Below are positions 23,542 through 32,329 of a DNA stretch of 43,533 nucleotides, piece by piece. The stretch comes from an uncultured Adlercreutzia sp. (lineage in GTDB: Bacteria > Actinomycetota > Coriobacteriia > Coriobacteriales > Eggerthellaceae): the NCBI GenBank assembly GCA_902478715.1, contig CABSMC010000015.1, positions 1-43,533 of the forward strand, read 5' to 3'. The notes below the pieces were generated by a model that did not search any database, was not told where the DNA came from, and saw nothing but the letters and a program-made list of their open reading frames with translations. The translations under genes were made by a program, and so were the position numbers. Numbering within the stretch: the first letter of the stretch is position 1; each line of letters opens with the position of its first letter.

Positions 23542-24933
23542 ATGTCGGTCGATATGTCCAAACATTTCTCCACCAGCGCCCTCATACGGTTCACGCTGCC
23601 CACCATCGCCATGATGATCTTCACCTCGTGCTACACCATCGTGGACGGGTTCTTCGTGTCGAACTACGCCGGCAAAACGGCGCTCGCCGCCGTGAACCTG
23701 ATCTTCCCCGCCGTCATGATCCTCGCCTCCGTGGGCATGATGATCGGCACCGGCGGCAGCGCCCTTGTAGCCAAGACCTTGGGCGAGGGCGACCGGCCCC
23801 GGGCGCGGCGCCATTTCTCGCTGCTCATCATCTTCGCCTTCGTTGTGGGCTCGGTGCTCTCCCTTGGCGGCTGGTTCTTCATGGAGCCCACAGCCACCAT
23901 GCTCGGCGCCACGCCGGGAAGCCAGATGCACCATGACGCCGCGCTTTACGGCCGCATGATGATGATCTCGCTGCCGTTCTTCATCTTGCAGTACGCCTTC
24001 CAGAGCTTCTTCGTCACGGCGGGCAAGCCCAAGTACGGCTTTCTGGTCATTGTGGCGGCCGGCGTGGCGAACATCCTTTTGGACTTCCTGTTCGTCGGCG
24101 TGTTCGGCTGGGGACTTCCCGGTGCGGCGCTCGCCACGAACATCGGTGAACTCATCGGCGGCGGCATTCCACTCGTCTACTTCGCCCGCAAGCGCTCGAC
24201 GCACCTGTACTTCGTGCGGCCGCATCTGCGCTGGCCCGTCATCGGGAAGGCCTGCGCCAACGGCTCGTCGGAAATGGTCACCAACATCGCCATGAGCCTC
24301 GTGGGCATCCTATACAACTGGCAGCTTCTGCGCTTCATCGGCGAGGACGGCGTGGCGGCCTACGGCGTCATCATGTACACCGTGATGATCTTCTCGGCCG
24401 TGTTCATGGGCTACTCCGTGGGCACTTCCCCGCTCATGAGCTTCCAGTACGGCGCCCAGAACCATACTGAAATGCGCTCGCTTCTGTGGAAGAGCCTCGG
24501 GATCATCGGCGTGGCGAGCATCGTCATGTTCCTGCTCGGCCAGTGGCTCGCCGCCCCGCTTTCGGCCATCTTCGTCAGCTACGACGCGGCCCTGCTGGAA
24601 CTCACCGTGAGCGCTTACAAGCTGTACGCCCTGTGCTTTCTGTTCATGGGATTCGCCATGTACGCCTCGGCGTTCTTCACGGCGCTCAACAACGGACTCG
24701 TCTCGGCGCTCATCTCGTTTCTGCGCACGCTCGTGTTCCAGGTGGCGGCCGTCATCGTACTGCCGATGCTGTTCGGCATCGACGGCATCTGGCTCTCGGT
24801 CACGGTGGGCGACGGGCTCACGTGCCTGGTGGCCGCCACGTTCATGATCGCCCTGTCGGGCCGCTACGGCTACCGCAAGCGCGGCCTGAGCCCGAAGGCC
24901 CAGGCGCGTCTCGCGGCAAAAGAGCAAGCCTGA
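23542..24933 (+). CDS. MATE-family multidrug efflux transporter (MepA-like)
   Basis: 463 residues, 12 helices in two six-helix halves. Features of the family: FTLPTIAMMIFTSCYTIVDGFFVSNYAG at helix 1, GTGGSALVAKTLGEGD after helix 2, GYSVGTSPLMSFQYGAQNHTEMRSLL in the second half. MATE proteins export cationic drugs in exchange for Na+ or H+. Start ATG with CCGAAAGG upstream. Same operon as the MarR gene. Its stop is one base from the stop of the convergent FtsX gene, with no terminator between. Confidence 0.93.
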   Translation: MSVDMSKHFSTSALIRFTLPTIAMMIFTSCYTIVDGFFVSNYAGKTALAAVNLIFPAVMILASVGMMIGTGGSALVAKTLGEGDRPRARRHFSLLIIFAFVVGSVLSLGGWFFMEPTATMLGATPGSQMHHDAALYGRMMMISLPFFILQYAFQSFFVTAGKPKYGFLVIVAAGVANILLDFLFVGVFGWGLPGAALATNIGELIGGGIPLVYFARKRSTHLYFVRPHLRWPVIGKACANGSSEMVTNIAMSLVGILYNWQLLRFIGEDGVAAYGVIMYTVMIFSAVFMGYSVGTSPLMSFQYGAQNHTEMRSLLWKSLGIIGVASIVMFLLGQWLAAPLSAIFVSYDAALLELTVSAYKLYALCFLFMGFAMYASAFFTALNNGLVSALISFLRTLVFQVAAVIVLPMLFGIDGIWLSVTVGDGLTCLVAATFMIALSGRYGYRKRGLSPKAQARLAAKEQA

Positions 24934-24934
24934 T

Positions 24935-27900
24935 CTACACGGCGTCGGCGCGCAGGGCCGCTACCACGTTGTCGGCGCGGCAGCGGTGCATGCCATAGGC
25001 CACCGACGCGCCCACGGCGACCACGGTCATGGCGGCGGCCAGGGCCACGTAGCTCCAGGGCAGCGTGAAGGGAAGCCCCGTCACGGAGCCGGAGATCACC
25101 TGCCACAGCAGGAAGGACACGAAAAGCGACAGCAGCACGCCGGGCACGAGGCCGCGGATGCACCAGGCGACGCACTCCTCGGCCACCATGGCGCGGAACT
25201 GCCGGTTCGAAAGTCCCACCGACTTCATGACGGCGAACTCGCGGCGACGCAGGATGAGGCTGTTGGTCACCGTGTTGAACACGTTGGCCATGGCGATAAG
25301 CGCCAGAATCACCGCGAACAGCAGACAGAACACGTTCACCACCGTGGCGATCATCTGGTTGGAATCGCGCTGCTCGATGTAGTCGTTGAAGGAGTAGAAC
25401 GCCAGCCCGTAGGGGCTCTTGTCGTGGAAGTACGCGCTGCCGGCCGTCGCCAGCTCCTCGGCGAGCGCGCCGTGGTCGCCATCAGCGGAGTCGAAGTAGC
25501 TGTAGAAGATGGGGGACGTGCTGCCGAAACTCTGGTAGGCCGCCATGGACTCGGGTACGATGAGCTGCAGGCCCTCCCCACGGGCACTGGCGATGGCAGG
25601 CGCCTCCTCGGCCAGGGCAACAACCTCGACGGAGACCGTCTGCACCTCCGCCTCCTCCAGAGGAAACCATTCGACCCCGTCGTCATCGCCTTCAAGGTAG
25701 GGCTGGAAGGCGAAGGCCTCAGCATTGCCCTCTCCGGATGTTGCGCCGACGCCGATGCCCGCCGCCGGCTCGCCGTGATAGGTCACCGCCGTAAGGGCCT
25801 CCAAAGTGCCCGGCTCGCGCAGCACGTTGAGCAACTGGTAGACGCTGCCGTTGTTGCCGTAGCCCTGGGCCAGGGCGATGGCCCGCAGGTGAGCCGGATC
25901 GCGGAAGTCGGCGGGGTCAAGCCCCAAGCTCTTCGCGTAGTCGTCGAAGGCGGCGTCGTCCAGGTAGACTACCGACCCCACGGTGCCGACGCGGCCGTCG
26001 GCCATCTTGCCGCCCATGCCGTTCTCCTGATCGACGAGGGCCTCCCCTGCCATGACCTCGGGCAGCATGGCGTACAGCCCCGTCCCCATCTTCCAACCCA
26101 CAGGCTGGGCGCCGGCCACCTGGGAAAGATCCTGGAAAGCCCCGACGAACACCTCAGCCTGCGAGGCGAACAGCTCGTTGTTCGCGGCCGCCACCGCCTC
26201 CGGCGTCGTGGGAGCGGCGGGTTGGGTCGCAGCGGCGTCGGGAGTCGCAGCGCCCTCAGCGCCCGTCGCGCTGCCATCACTGGCTTGCGCGTCCCCGGCG
26301 GCCGTTGCATCGCCATCGCCGGCTTGCGCGTTCCCGTCGACCGTACCCGCGTCCTGCGGCGTCTCCGCATCCAGCTGAGCCATAACCCCCACCTCGCCGG
26401 CCATCTCGCCGCCGCCGGTCACCACGTCGGTCAGGGTGCCGAGGAACACATTCAGCGAGCCAGCGGTCATGAGCAGCACGATGGCCAGCGCCAGCGACAC
26501 CGAGGCCGCCCGGCCCTTCCCCGTGCCGCGCTTGCGGTTGATGCGCGCCAGCATGCCGCCGACGCCGAGCACGCGCCCGGCCGCCCCGCGCGCCTTCCAC
26601 AGCGACGAGGCCCCCGTGCACTTCGCGGCCCGCGCCGCCCCACGCTTGGAAACGCGGCTGCCGCTGGCGGCCCGCAGCGAGTCGATGATGTTCGTACGGC
26701 TCGCCCGCTTTGCCGGAATCCACACGGACACGAGCACCGTGACGAACGTGAGCACCGAGGCCGCCGCCAACACCCAGCCGTTCACGGCCACGCGGAAAGC
26801 CACTTCCCCCGAGCCGGCCAGCTGGGAGATGGCTGGCCCAAGCGCCGCGAAGGTGGCAGCGCACCCGGCAAGACCGATGAGAAGCCCACAGGGGATGCCG
26901 ATGACGGCCACGATGGCCCCTTCCAGCACCACGGCCCGGCGCAGCTGCCGACGCGACGCGCCCACCGAGGACAGCAGTCCGAACTGCTTGATGCGCTCGG
27001 CCACCGAGATGTTGAAGGCGTTGAAGATGAGCGACACGCACGCCACCACGATGACCGCCGCCAGCACCACGACCAGGCCGTAGAACGTCGCCCAAATGGA
27101 GGAGTCGCTGGAAACGCCCATGTAGCGCAGCATGGCCGTATGCAGCACCACATGCTCGTTGGGGAACAGCGCCTCTGCGGCCTCTTCCACCTGCTGGGTG
27201 TTGGCCACGTCGTTCAGCGTGAAGAACACGTCGGTAAAGGCGTCGGGCGCAGCGCCCCCGGCGGTCACGCCCACCATGCCCGCATCGGTGGAAAGGGCGT
27301 AGCCCAGACGATCGTAGAAGCCCACGACGGTGTAGGTGCGCTCCTCGGTGTTCGCGATCTCCTCGTTGAAGATGCCGCCGTCGATATCTGCCTCCAGCAC
27401 GCCCATGGAGGAGTTGAGCGGCGTGCCGTCGGTGATCTCGCTCTCGTGGGCCTCTCCTTGCACGCCCCACGAGGCGGTCATGGTGCCCGCTGACATGGAG
27501 CCTTCCTCGCCCGGGGCGAGCCGTGCCACCCGCTGGCCCACGTTGAAGGTGACCGTATCGCCGAGGTTCACCCCGCCGTAGTCGTTCCACGTGGAGAAGA
27601 GCATGATCTCGTGGTCGTTCTCGGGCAGGCGCCCCTCGCTGGGCGCGATGCCGCAGATGTCGCCCACATCGCCCTCGATGGAGCGAATGGCCAGGTAGGT
27701 TCCCTGGGTATTCTGCTGGTCGGCGGTCAACGCGGCGAAGCCGACATCGCGCAGGATCGCCGTGCCGGCCACCTGCGGGTCGGCTTGGGCGTCGGCGATC
27801 TTCTCGTCAAGCGCCGAGCTGCCGTCGGCTTCCACGCAGGCCATCCACGTGCCGGCCAGGTGCGCCTCGGAACGATAGAGATAGTCGTTCAGTGACACAT

Positions 27901-28018
27901 AAGTGGTGAGCACCGCCGTGAGCAGGGCGGCAGCCAAAGCCACGCCGGCTATGGTCACCAGCGTGCGCACCTTGTTGGCGCGCAGGCTCTTTACGGTGAA
28001 GTTCGTCGTGGCGTTCAT
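24935..28018 (-). CDS. Large FtsX-type ABC transporter permease
   Basis: 1027 residues. Order: helix 1 (about 18-42), extracytoplasmic domain (about 43-310), first FtsX helical block with the conserved ISVAERIKQFGLLSSVGASRRQLRR (about 315-440), a middle helix (about 500-530), a second extracytoplasmic domain (about 535-885), last FtsX block with RRREFAVMKSVGLSNRQFRAMVAEE (about 890-1020). Residues about 545-605 are low complexity, made of Ala/Gly/Asp/Thr (AGDGDATAAGDAQASDGSATG), a flexible spacer. Start overlaps the ATPase stop in ATGA. With ATPase, kinase and regulator it forms a detoxification-type module; antimicrobial peptides are a likely but unproven signal. Confidence 0.9.
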   Translation of the reverse strand: MNATTNFTVKSLRANKVRTLVTIAGVALAAALLTAVLTTYVSLNDYLYRSEAHLAGTWMACVEADGSSALDEKIADAQADPQVAGTAILRDVGFAALTADQQNTQGTYLAIRSIEGDVGDICGIAPSEGRLPENDHEIMLFSTWNDYGGVNLGDTVTFNVGQRVARLAPGEEGSMSAGTMTASWGVQGEAHESEITDGTPLNSSMGVLEADIDGGIFNEEIANTEERTYTVVGFYDRLGYALSTDAGMVGVTAGGAAPDAFTDVFFTLNDVANTQQVEEAAEALFPNEHVVLHTAMLRYMGVSSDSSIWATFYGLVVVLAAVIVVACVSLIFNAFNISVAERIKQFGLLSSVGASRRQLRRAVVLEGAIVAVIGIPCGLLIGLAGCAATFAALGPAISQLAGSGEVAFRVAVNGWVLAAASVLTFVTVLVSVWIPAKRASRTNIIDSLRAASGSRVSKRGAARAAKCTGASSLWKARGAAGRVLGVGGMLARINRKRGTGKGRAASVSLALAIVLLMTAGSLNVFLGTLTDVVTGGGEMAGEVGVMAQLDAETPQDAGTVDGNAQAGDGDATAAGDAQASDGSATGAEGAATPDAAATQPAAPTTPEAVAAANNELFASQAEVFVGAFQDLSQVAGAQPVGWKMGTGLYAMLPEVMAGEALVDQENGMGGKMADGRVGTVGSVVYLDDAAFDDYAKSLGLDPADFRDPAHLRAIALAQGYGNNGSVYQLLNVLREPGTLEALTAVTYHGEPAAGIGVGATSGEGNAEAFAFQPYLEGDDDGVEWFPLEEAEVQTVSVEVVALAEEAPAIASARGEGLQLIVPESMAAYQSFGSTSPIFYSYFDSADGDHGALAEELATAGSAYFHDKSPYGLAFYSFNDYIEQRDSNQMIATVVNVFCLLFAVILALIAMANVFNTVTNSLILRRREFAVMKSVGLSNRQFRAMVAEECVAWCIRGLVPGVLLSLFVSFLLWQVISGSVTGLPFTLPWSYVALAAAMTVVAVGASVAYGMHRCRADNVVAALRADAV

Positions 28019-28698
28019 CGGCGGATCCTCTCGTCGCGCACGATGCGGCCGTCCTCCACGGCGATGATGCGATCGGCGGCCAGCGCGATCTCTTCGTCGT
28101 GGGTGATGACGATCATGGTCTGGCCGAACTCGCGGTTGGAATCGCGCAGAAGCTGCATGATCTCACAGCTGTTGCGGGTGTCCAGGTTGCCCGTGGGCTC
28201 GTCGGCCAGCACCACCGCCGGCGCGTTCATGAGGGCGCGACCGATGGCCACGCGCTGCTGCTGGCCGCCGGAAAGCTGGCTGGGCAGATGCCCCTCGCGG
28301 CCGGCGAGTCCCAACCTTTGCACGAGGCCTTGCAGGCGGCCCGCGTTCACCGTGCGGCCGTCCAAGGCCACGGGCAGCGTCATGTTCTCCACCACGTTCA
28401 GTACCGGCACCAGGTTGTAGAACTGGTACACCAGCCCCACCTCGCGGCGGCGGAACACCGCCAGCTCCTCGTCGGAGCGCGCGTACACATCGGCGCCGTT
28501 CAGCAGCACATGGCCCGAGGTGGGCCGATCCACGCCGCCGATGAGGTGCAGCAGGGTGGACTTGCCCGAGCCCGACGAACCCACGATGGCCACGAACTCG
28601 CCCTCTTCCACGCTGAAGGACACGTCATCGAGGGCGCGCGTGGCCGCCTCGCCCTCTCCGTAGATCTTCGTCAAGTGGCTGACCGTCAAAATGTCCAT
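28015..28698 (-). CDS. ABC transporter ATP-binding protein (LolD/MacB/BceA type)
   Basis: 227 residues from ATG 28698 (AAAGG about ten bases upstream). Walker A GSSGSGKS (40-47), Q-loop region REVGLVYQFYNLVPVLNVVENMTLP, signature LSGGQQQRV, Walker B AVVLADEPTGNLD, H-loop IVITHDEEIA. The sequence YQFYNLVPVL is typical of ATPases working with FtsX permeases. Four-base overlap with the permease gene. Confidence 0.95.
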   Translation of the reverse strand: MDILTVSHLTKIYGEGEAATRALDDVSFSVEEGEFVAIVGSSGSGKSTLLHLIGGVDRPTSGHVLLNGADVYARSDEELAVFRRREVGLVYQFYNLVPVLNVVENMTLPVALDGRTVNAGRLQGLVQRLGLAGREGHLPSQLSGGQQQRVAIGRALMNAPAVVLADEPTGNLDTRNSCEIMQLLRDSNREFGQTMIVITHDEEIALAADRIIAVEDGRIVRDERIRR

Positions 28699-28802
28699 GC
28701 CAGATGCCTTTCTTCTCCTGGTTTCCCAATCTACGGAACAAGTATGGCGGCCCCCCATTGCCGCCCCCTAACGCGCCCATTACGGTAATGTAATTAAAAG
28801 AC

Positions 28803-28859
28803 TTAATGCTCGAAATTTGGAACACCAACGGGCCTAATGTCCCAAATTTCGAGCATTAA
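28803..28859 (-). terminator. Long-stem terminator after the two-component operon
   Basis: TTAATGCTCGAAATTTGG (28803-28820) and its exact complement (28842-28859), 18 bp with a 21-nt loop that can extend the stem by three more pairs past one mismatch. On the minus strand GTCTTTTAATT follows. It lies between the kinase stop and the ABC ATPase start, so the two operons are transcribed separately or the stem attenuates read-through. Confidence 0.65.
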
Positions 28860-28871
28860 CAGACGCGCCGC

Positions 28872-29879
28872 CTATACCACGAGCTTCGGGAAGGCGATTT
28901 CGAAACGGGCGCCGCCGGCGGGGTTGTTGGAGGCACGCAGGGTGCCGCCCTGGGCCGAGACGAGGGCCTGGGCCAGGGAAAGTCCGATGCCGAACCCGGC
29001 GGGCTGGGCGACGTTCGCTTCCTCCACGGCCCCTCCCCGGTAGAAGCGCTCGAAGATGTGGGGCAGATCCTCCGGGGCGATGCCGGGGCCGGTGTCGGAA
29101 ACGGCAATGGTAGTGGCGAGAGCATCCTCGCGCACGGACACGGTCACCGTACCGCCGGGAGGGGTGTGCTCCATGCAGTTCTTCGCGATGTTCTCCACGG
29201 CCTCGGCAGTCCACGGCGCATCGCCCTGGAAGGTGGCGGCCTCGTCCAATTCCAGCACGAGGTTCACGTCGCGCAGATCCATGGCCGTGGCCAGAGGCGC
29301 CACAGCTCGGCGCGCTACCTCGGCGGCCCGCACCTCGCGCCGCTCCACATGCATGGCGCCGGCATCCACCTTCGCGATCTTCAATAACGTGGTCACGAGC
29401 CACGAGACGCGCTCGATCATCGATTCCAGCTCGCGCACGGCGCGTTTGCGCTCGCGGACATCGTCGGCGCGCTCCACCACGGGCAGCATGAGGGTGATGG
29501 CCGTGAGCGGCGTGCGAATCTGGTGGGACACGTCGGCCAGAGAATCGGCCAGCGCGTTGCGCTCGCGGAACAGCTGGTCGCGGGTGCGCGAAAGGCGCGA
29601 CACCATCTTCGACAGCTCGTTGGCGAGCACCGCCACGTCGCCCTCGCGGCAGTTCGAGAAGTCCACCGTGCGGCCCGAATGCAGCACCTCGTCGATCTCC
29701 TCGGCAAGTCGGCGAATCTGGCGATGGCGGTACAGCGACACCGCGAGGAACACCGCCAGCAGCACCGCGCCCGTGCCGGCGACCCACGGCTTCGCCTCGC
29801 TCGGCGCCGCCCACGCGAGCACGGCCATGAGCGCCACCATGACCGCGCACTGGCGCAACAGCGTCGATGCGGAGCCCAC
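28872..29879 (-). CDS. Sensor histidine kinase, HisKA type, intramembrane-sensing layout
   Basis: 335 residues from a GTG (29879) with GAGGGGG upstream. Two helices (about 10-25 and 33-50) are joined by a loop of only about seven residues, so there is no external sensor domain, as in BceS-type kinases that sense through their ABC transporter. HAMP-like segment about 50-100, phosphoacceptor DVSHQIRTPLT with His119, N box ENIAKNCMEHT, G1 box VSDTGPGIAPEDLPHIFERFYRG, G2 box GFGIGLSLAQ. Downstream of its response regulator and of a 30-codon ORF. Probably controls the ABC genes that follow. Confidence 0.9.
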   Translation of the reverse strand: MGSASTLLRQCAVMVALMAVLAWAAPSEAKPWVAGTGAVLLAVFLAVSLYRHRQIRRLAEEIDEVLHSGRTVDFSNCREGDVAVLANELSKMVSRLSRTRDQLFRERNALADSLADVSHQIRTPLTAITLMLPVVERADDVRERKRAVRELESMIERVSWLVTTLLKIAKVDAGAMHVERREVRAAEVARRAVAPLATAMDLRDVNLVLELDEAATFQGDAPWTAEAVENIAKNCMEHTPPGGTVTVSVREDALATTIAVSDTGPGIAPEDLPHIFERFYRGGAVEEANVAQPAGFGIGLSLAQALVSAQGGTLRASNNPAGGARFEIAFPKLVV

Positions 29880-29880
29880 G

Positions 29881-29973
29881 CTACTCGCCCCCTCGTGCCG
29901 CGGCGGCGCACTCCATCAGCCACACGACGCACTCCATCGACCGCACGGCCTCAGACCACCGAACTCGCGCCAT
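29881..29973 (-). CDS. Possible 30-residue protein between regulator and kinase genes
   Basis: ATG 29973 preceded by GGGGGAGTAGGGGCG, starts 5 nt after the regulator stop and ends 1 nt before the kinase GTG. Product: MARVRWSEAVRSMECVVWLM followed by ECAAAARGGE. It has no membrane helix. It may only be a coupling device that carries ribosomes from the regulator gene to the kinase gene; a functional peptide is unproven. Confidence 0.35.
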   Translation of the reverse strand: MARVRWSEAVRSMECVVWLMECAAAARGGE

Positions 29974-29978
29974 CGCCC

Positions 29979-30650
29979 CTACTCCCCCACCTTGTAGCCA
30001 AGACCGCGCACGGTGACGATGAGTTCAGGCTCGGCCGGGTCGGTCTCCACCTTCTCGCGCAGGCGCTTCACATACACATTCAGCGCGTTGTCCGACACGT
30101 ACTCCCCGGCGCTGTCCCAAATAGCGTCGCGCAGGTTCTCACGGGTGACGAGCTTGCCCGCATGCTGCAAAAAATACAGCAGCAGCCGGTACTCCAGCGC
30201 CGAGAGAAACACCTCGCGGCCGTCCTTGGTCACGGCCGCCGAAGCCACGTCGAGCCTCACGTCGCCGACGGTGAGCACGTTAGAGGCCGGGGTTGTACGC
30301 CGCAGCGCTCCGCGGATGCGCGAGATGAGCTCGCGGGCACGGAAGGGCTTGGCGATGTAGTCGACAGCCCCCATGTCGAGGCCCGCCACCGTGGAGTACT
30401 CGTCATCGGAAGCGGTGAGGAAGATGACGGGCATATCCGGCGCCGCCTCGCGGGCCGCCGCGCACACGGCGAACCCATTGCCCTGGGCCAGCGTCACGTC
30501 CAGAAGCGCGATGTCGAAAGCCTCCGCCGCCAGCGCGTGCTGAGCCCCATCCTGGGTCGCGCAGGAGCGCACGGCAAAGCCCTCCCCTTCTAAAAGGTCG
30601 GTCAGCGCCCGCACGATGGCATGATCGTCCTCAACCAGCAGAATCCGCAT
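29979..30650 (-). CDS. OmpR/PhoB-family response regulator
   Basis: 223 residues from ATG 30650 (GGAAAGGGG upstream). Receiver 1-115 with acidic pair EDD (7-9), phosphoacceptor Asp51 in IALLDVTLA, switch Thr79 in IFLTASDD, Lys101 in DYIAKPFRARELISR. Winged HTH about 130-220: TKDGREVFLSALEYRLLLYFLQHAGKLVTRENLRDAIWDS...DNALNVYVKRLREKVETDP...VRGLGYKV. First gene of the two-component operon, with an imperfect dyad over its -35 region. Confidence 0.95.
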   Translation of the reverse strand: MRILLVEDDHAIVRALTDLLEGEGFAVRSCATQDGAQHALAAEAFDIALLDVTLAQGNGFAVCAAAREAAPDMPVIFLTASDDEYSTVAGLDMGAVDYIAKPFRARELISRIRGALRRTTPASNVLTVGDVRLDVASAAVTKDGREVFLSALEYRLLLYFLQHAGKLVTRENLRDAIWDSAGEYVSDNALNVYVKRLREKVETDPAEPELIVTVRGLGYKVGE

Positions 30651-30728
30651 GATGCCCCTTTCCGCGCGCACGTCGCCACAATCAGCACCCGAGCCGCTGC
30701 GCCCGATGCCCTTTCTCGTTTGGCACCA

Positions 30729-30764
30729 TGATAGCGAAAGCGTCCCTGCACAGGGGGCGCTTTC
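30729..30764 (-). promoter_or_regulatory. Probable promoter and dyad upstream of the OmpR-type gene
   Basis: TATCAT (minus strand, 30729-30734) has no good -35 box. In its place lies a dyad GAAAGCG-CCCTG / CAGGG-CGCTTTC (30736-30764, arms broken by one and two bases). A missing -35 box under a dyad suits an activator-dependent, possibly autoregulated promoter. Confidence 0.4.
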
Positions 30765-30802
30765 AGGAAAAACCGCGCCAGCTTACGGAAGCGTAAGAGG
30801 CG

Positions 30803-32257
30803 TTAGCCCAGATGCGCAGCTACCACTTCCACGAGGCGCTCGGCTACGGCGCGTTTGCTCATGAGGGGCAGAAGCACGTCGTCGCCTTCCGTGACGAGCC
30901 ACACCTCGTTGTTGTCGGTGCCAAAGGCGAGGCCGTCGCCCACCTGGTTGGCCACAATCATGTCGGCGTTCTTCTTCTTGAGCTTGGCATGGGCGTTCAT
31001 GAGCACGTCGTTGGTCTCGGCGGCGAAGCCCACCACATACTGATCGGGGCGCTTGCCCGCGGCCAGGGTGGCCAGGATGTCGGGGTTCTCCGTGAGGGGT
31101 ACGTTGGCGAGCGCCGCATCGTCGCGGCCCTTCTTCAGCTTGCGGTCGGCCGGGTTCGCCGGGCGCAGGTCGGCAACGGCGGCGGCGAAGATGGCAGCGT
31201 CGGCGGCCGGGAACACCGACGAGGCAGCGGCGAGCATGTCGCGGGCCGTCTTCACGGGCACCACTTCCACGCCATTAGGTGCGGCGAGGGCCACCGGGCC
31301 CGACACGAGCACCACCCGCGCGCCGGCGGCCGCGGCCGCCTCGGCGATGGCATAGCCCATCTTGCCCGAGGAGTAATTAGAAATGTAGCGCACTGAATCG
31401 ATGGGTTCCACTGTGGGGCCCGCCGTCACGAGCACCGTGCAACCAGCAAGCGCGCCTGCGGGCATGGTGGCCGCGCCATCGGCCACGGCGGCCGGCAGCG
31501 GGGTGTCGGGAGCGGCAGCAGTTGGGAGATCCTTCGACTCCGAGCCTTCGGCGCTCTGCTCGGGATAGCACGGGGCGGAAGCGCTTGCGGCAGCGTCCTC
31601 AGTGGAAGACGCAGAAGCCGACGCGCGCGCAGCATCGATCTGCTCCATCACGGTCGCGAACGGCACCTCACCGTGCTGCTCACAGGCCTCCCGCAGGGCG
31701 TCCAAGCCCACGCGCTCGGCCAACAGGGCCAGCGTCTCGCGCACGATGACAGCGGGATCGGCCAAACGACCGCGACCCACATCGCCGCAGGCCAGATAGC
31801 CCGCGCCCCCTTCGATGAAGCGCACGCCCCGGCGGCGCAGCGTGGCCATGTTCTCCTGAGTGGCCGCCGCCTCGTACATATGCACGTTGGCCGCCGGCGC
31901 GATGGCCAGCGTCGCCGTAGTCGCCAACGCCGTGGTGGAAAGCAAGTCGTCGGCAATGCCGCAGGCCACCTTCGCCATTACGTTGGCCGTGCACGGCGCG
32001 ATAAGGAACACGTCGCATTCCTGAGCGAGCGAGATATGGTGGATGGGGTCGGACGGGTCATCGAACAGATCTACCGCCACCTTCTCGTGGGTAAGCGCCC
32101 GGAAGGTCACGGGATCGACGAAGTGCGTGCCGTGCTCGGTCATGACCACCTTCACCCGCACGCCCGCCTTCTGCAGCCCGCGCACGATTTCCCCGGCCTT
32201 GTAGGCCGCAATGCACCCGGTCACTCCCACCAATACGCAAGGCCGCTCCACACTCAT
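30803..32257 (-). CDS. coaBC: CoaBC: phosphopantothenoylcysteine decarboxylase / phosphopantothenate-cysteine ligase
   Basis: Bifunctional coenzyme A biosynthesis enzyme, 484 residues. CoaC domain about 5-190: FMN-binding GVTGCIAAYK, catalytic His at 73-74 (PIHHISLA), PAANVHMY with Asn124 (usual PAMN), and active-site Cys157 in YLACGDVGRGR. CoaB domain from about 268: VLVTAGPTVEPIDSVRYISNYSSGKMGYAIAEAA and TENPDILATLA; KLKKKNADMIVAN near the end. The about 75-residue linker (190-265) is low complexity and includes a stretch encoded by a palindromic repeat (see 31527-31569). ATG with GGAAGGAGAGGGCG. Normal members are about 400 residues. Confidence 0.95.
   Translation of the reverse strand: MSVERPCVLVGVTGCIAAYKAGEIVRGLQKAGVRVKVVMTEHGTHFVDPVTFRALTHEKVAVDLFDDPSDPIHHISLAQECDVFLIAPCTANVMAKVACGIADDLLSTTALATTATLAIAPAANVHMYEAAATQENMATLRRRGVRFIEGGAGYLACGDVGRGRLADPAVIVRETLALLAERVGLDALREACEQHGEVPFATVMEQIDAARASASASSTEDAAASASAPCYPEQSAEGSESKDLPTAAAPDTPLPAAVADGAATMPAGALAGCTVLVTAGPTVEPIDSVRYISNYSSGKMGYAIAEAAAAAGARVVLVSGPVALAAPNGVEVVPVKTARDMLAAASSVFPAADAAIFAAAVADLRPANPADRKLKKGRDDAALANVPLTENPDILATLAAGKRPDQYVVGFAAETNDVLMNAHAKLKKKNADMIVANQVGDGLAFGTDNNEVWLVTEGDDVLLPLMSKRAVAERLVEVVAAHLG
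31527..31569. repeat. Palindromic REP-like repeat inside coaBC
   Basis: The plus strand reads ATCCTTCGACTCCGAGC then GCTCGGGAT after a short loop. It resembles the widespread bacterial palindrome of the form CATCCTGAGC...GAGTCGAAGGATC that usually sits between genes. Read in the coaBC frame it codes YPEQSAEGSESKDL in the interdomain linker, without breaking the frame. Confidence 0.55.
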
Positions 32258-32282
32258 CGCCCTCTCCTTCCAAGAAGTTTTC

Positions 32283-32297
32283 CGCCTATTATAGGCG
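32283..32297 (-). promoter_or_regulatory. coaBC promoter with palindromic -10 region
   Basis: TATAAT on the minus strand (32288-32293) lies within the 15-bp palindrome CGCCTAT-T-ATAGGCG (32283-32297). Start about 25 nt upstream of the ribosome-binding site. No convincing -35 box. Confidence 0.5.
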
Positions 32298-32329
32298 AAC
32301 CAACTGGCTAATTCGAATCGCATCAGCCA

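Noticed and set aside
24986..27493. An 835-codon open frame antisense to the FtsX permease
   Set aside because: Same cause; the translated sequence is His/Gly/Arg/Gln-rich low complexity without a start site, and the permease is well supported.
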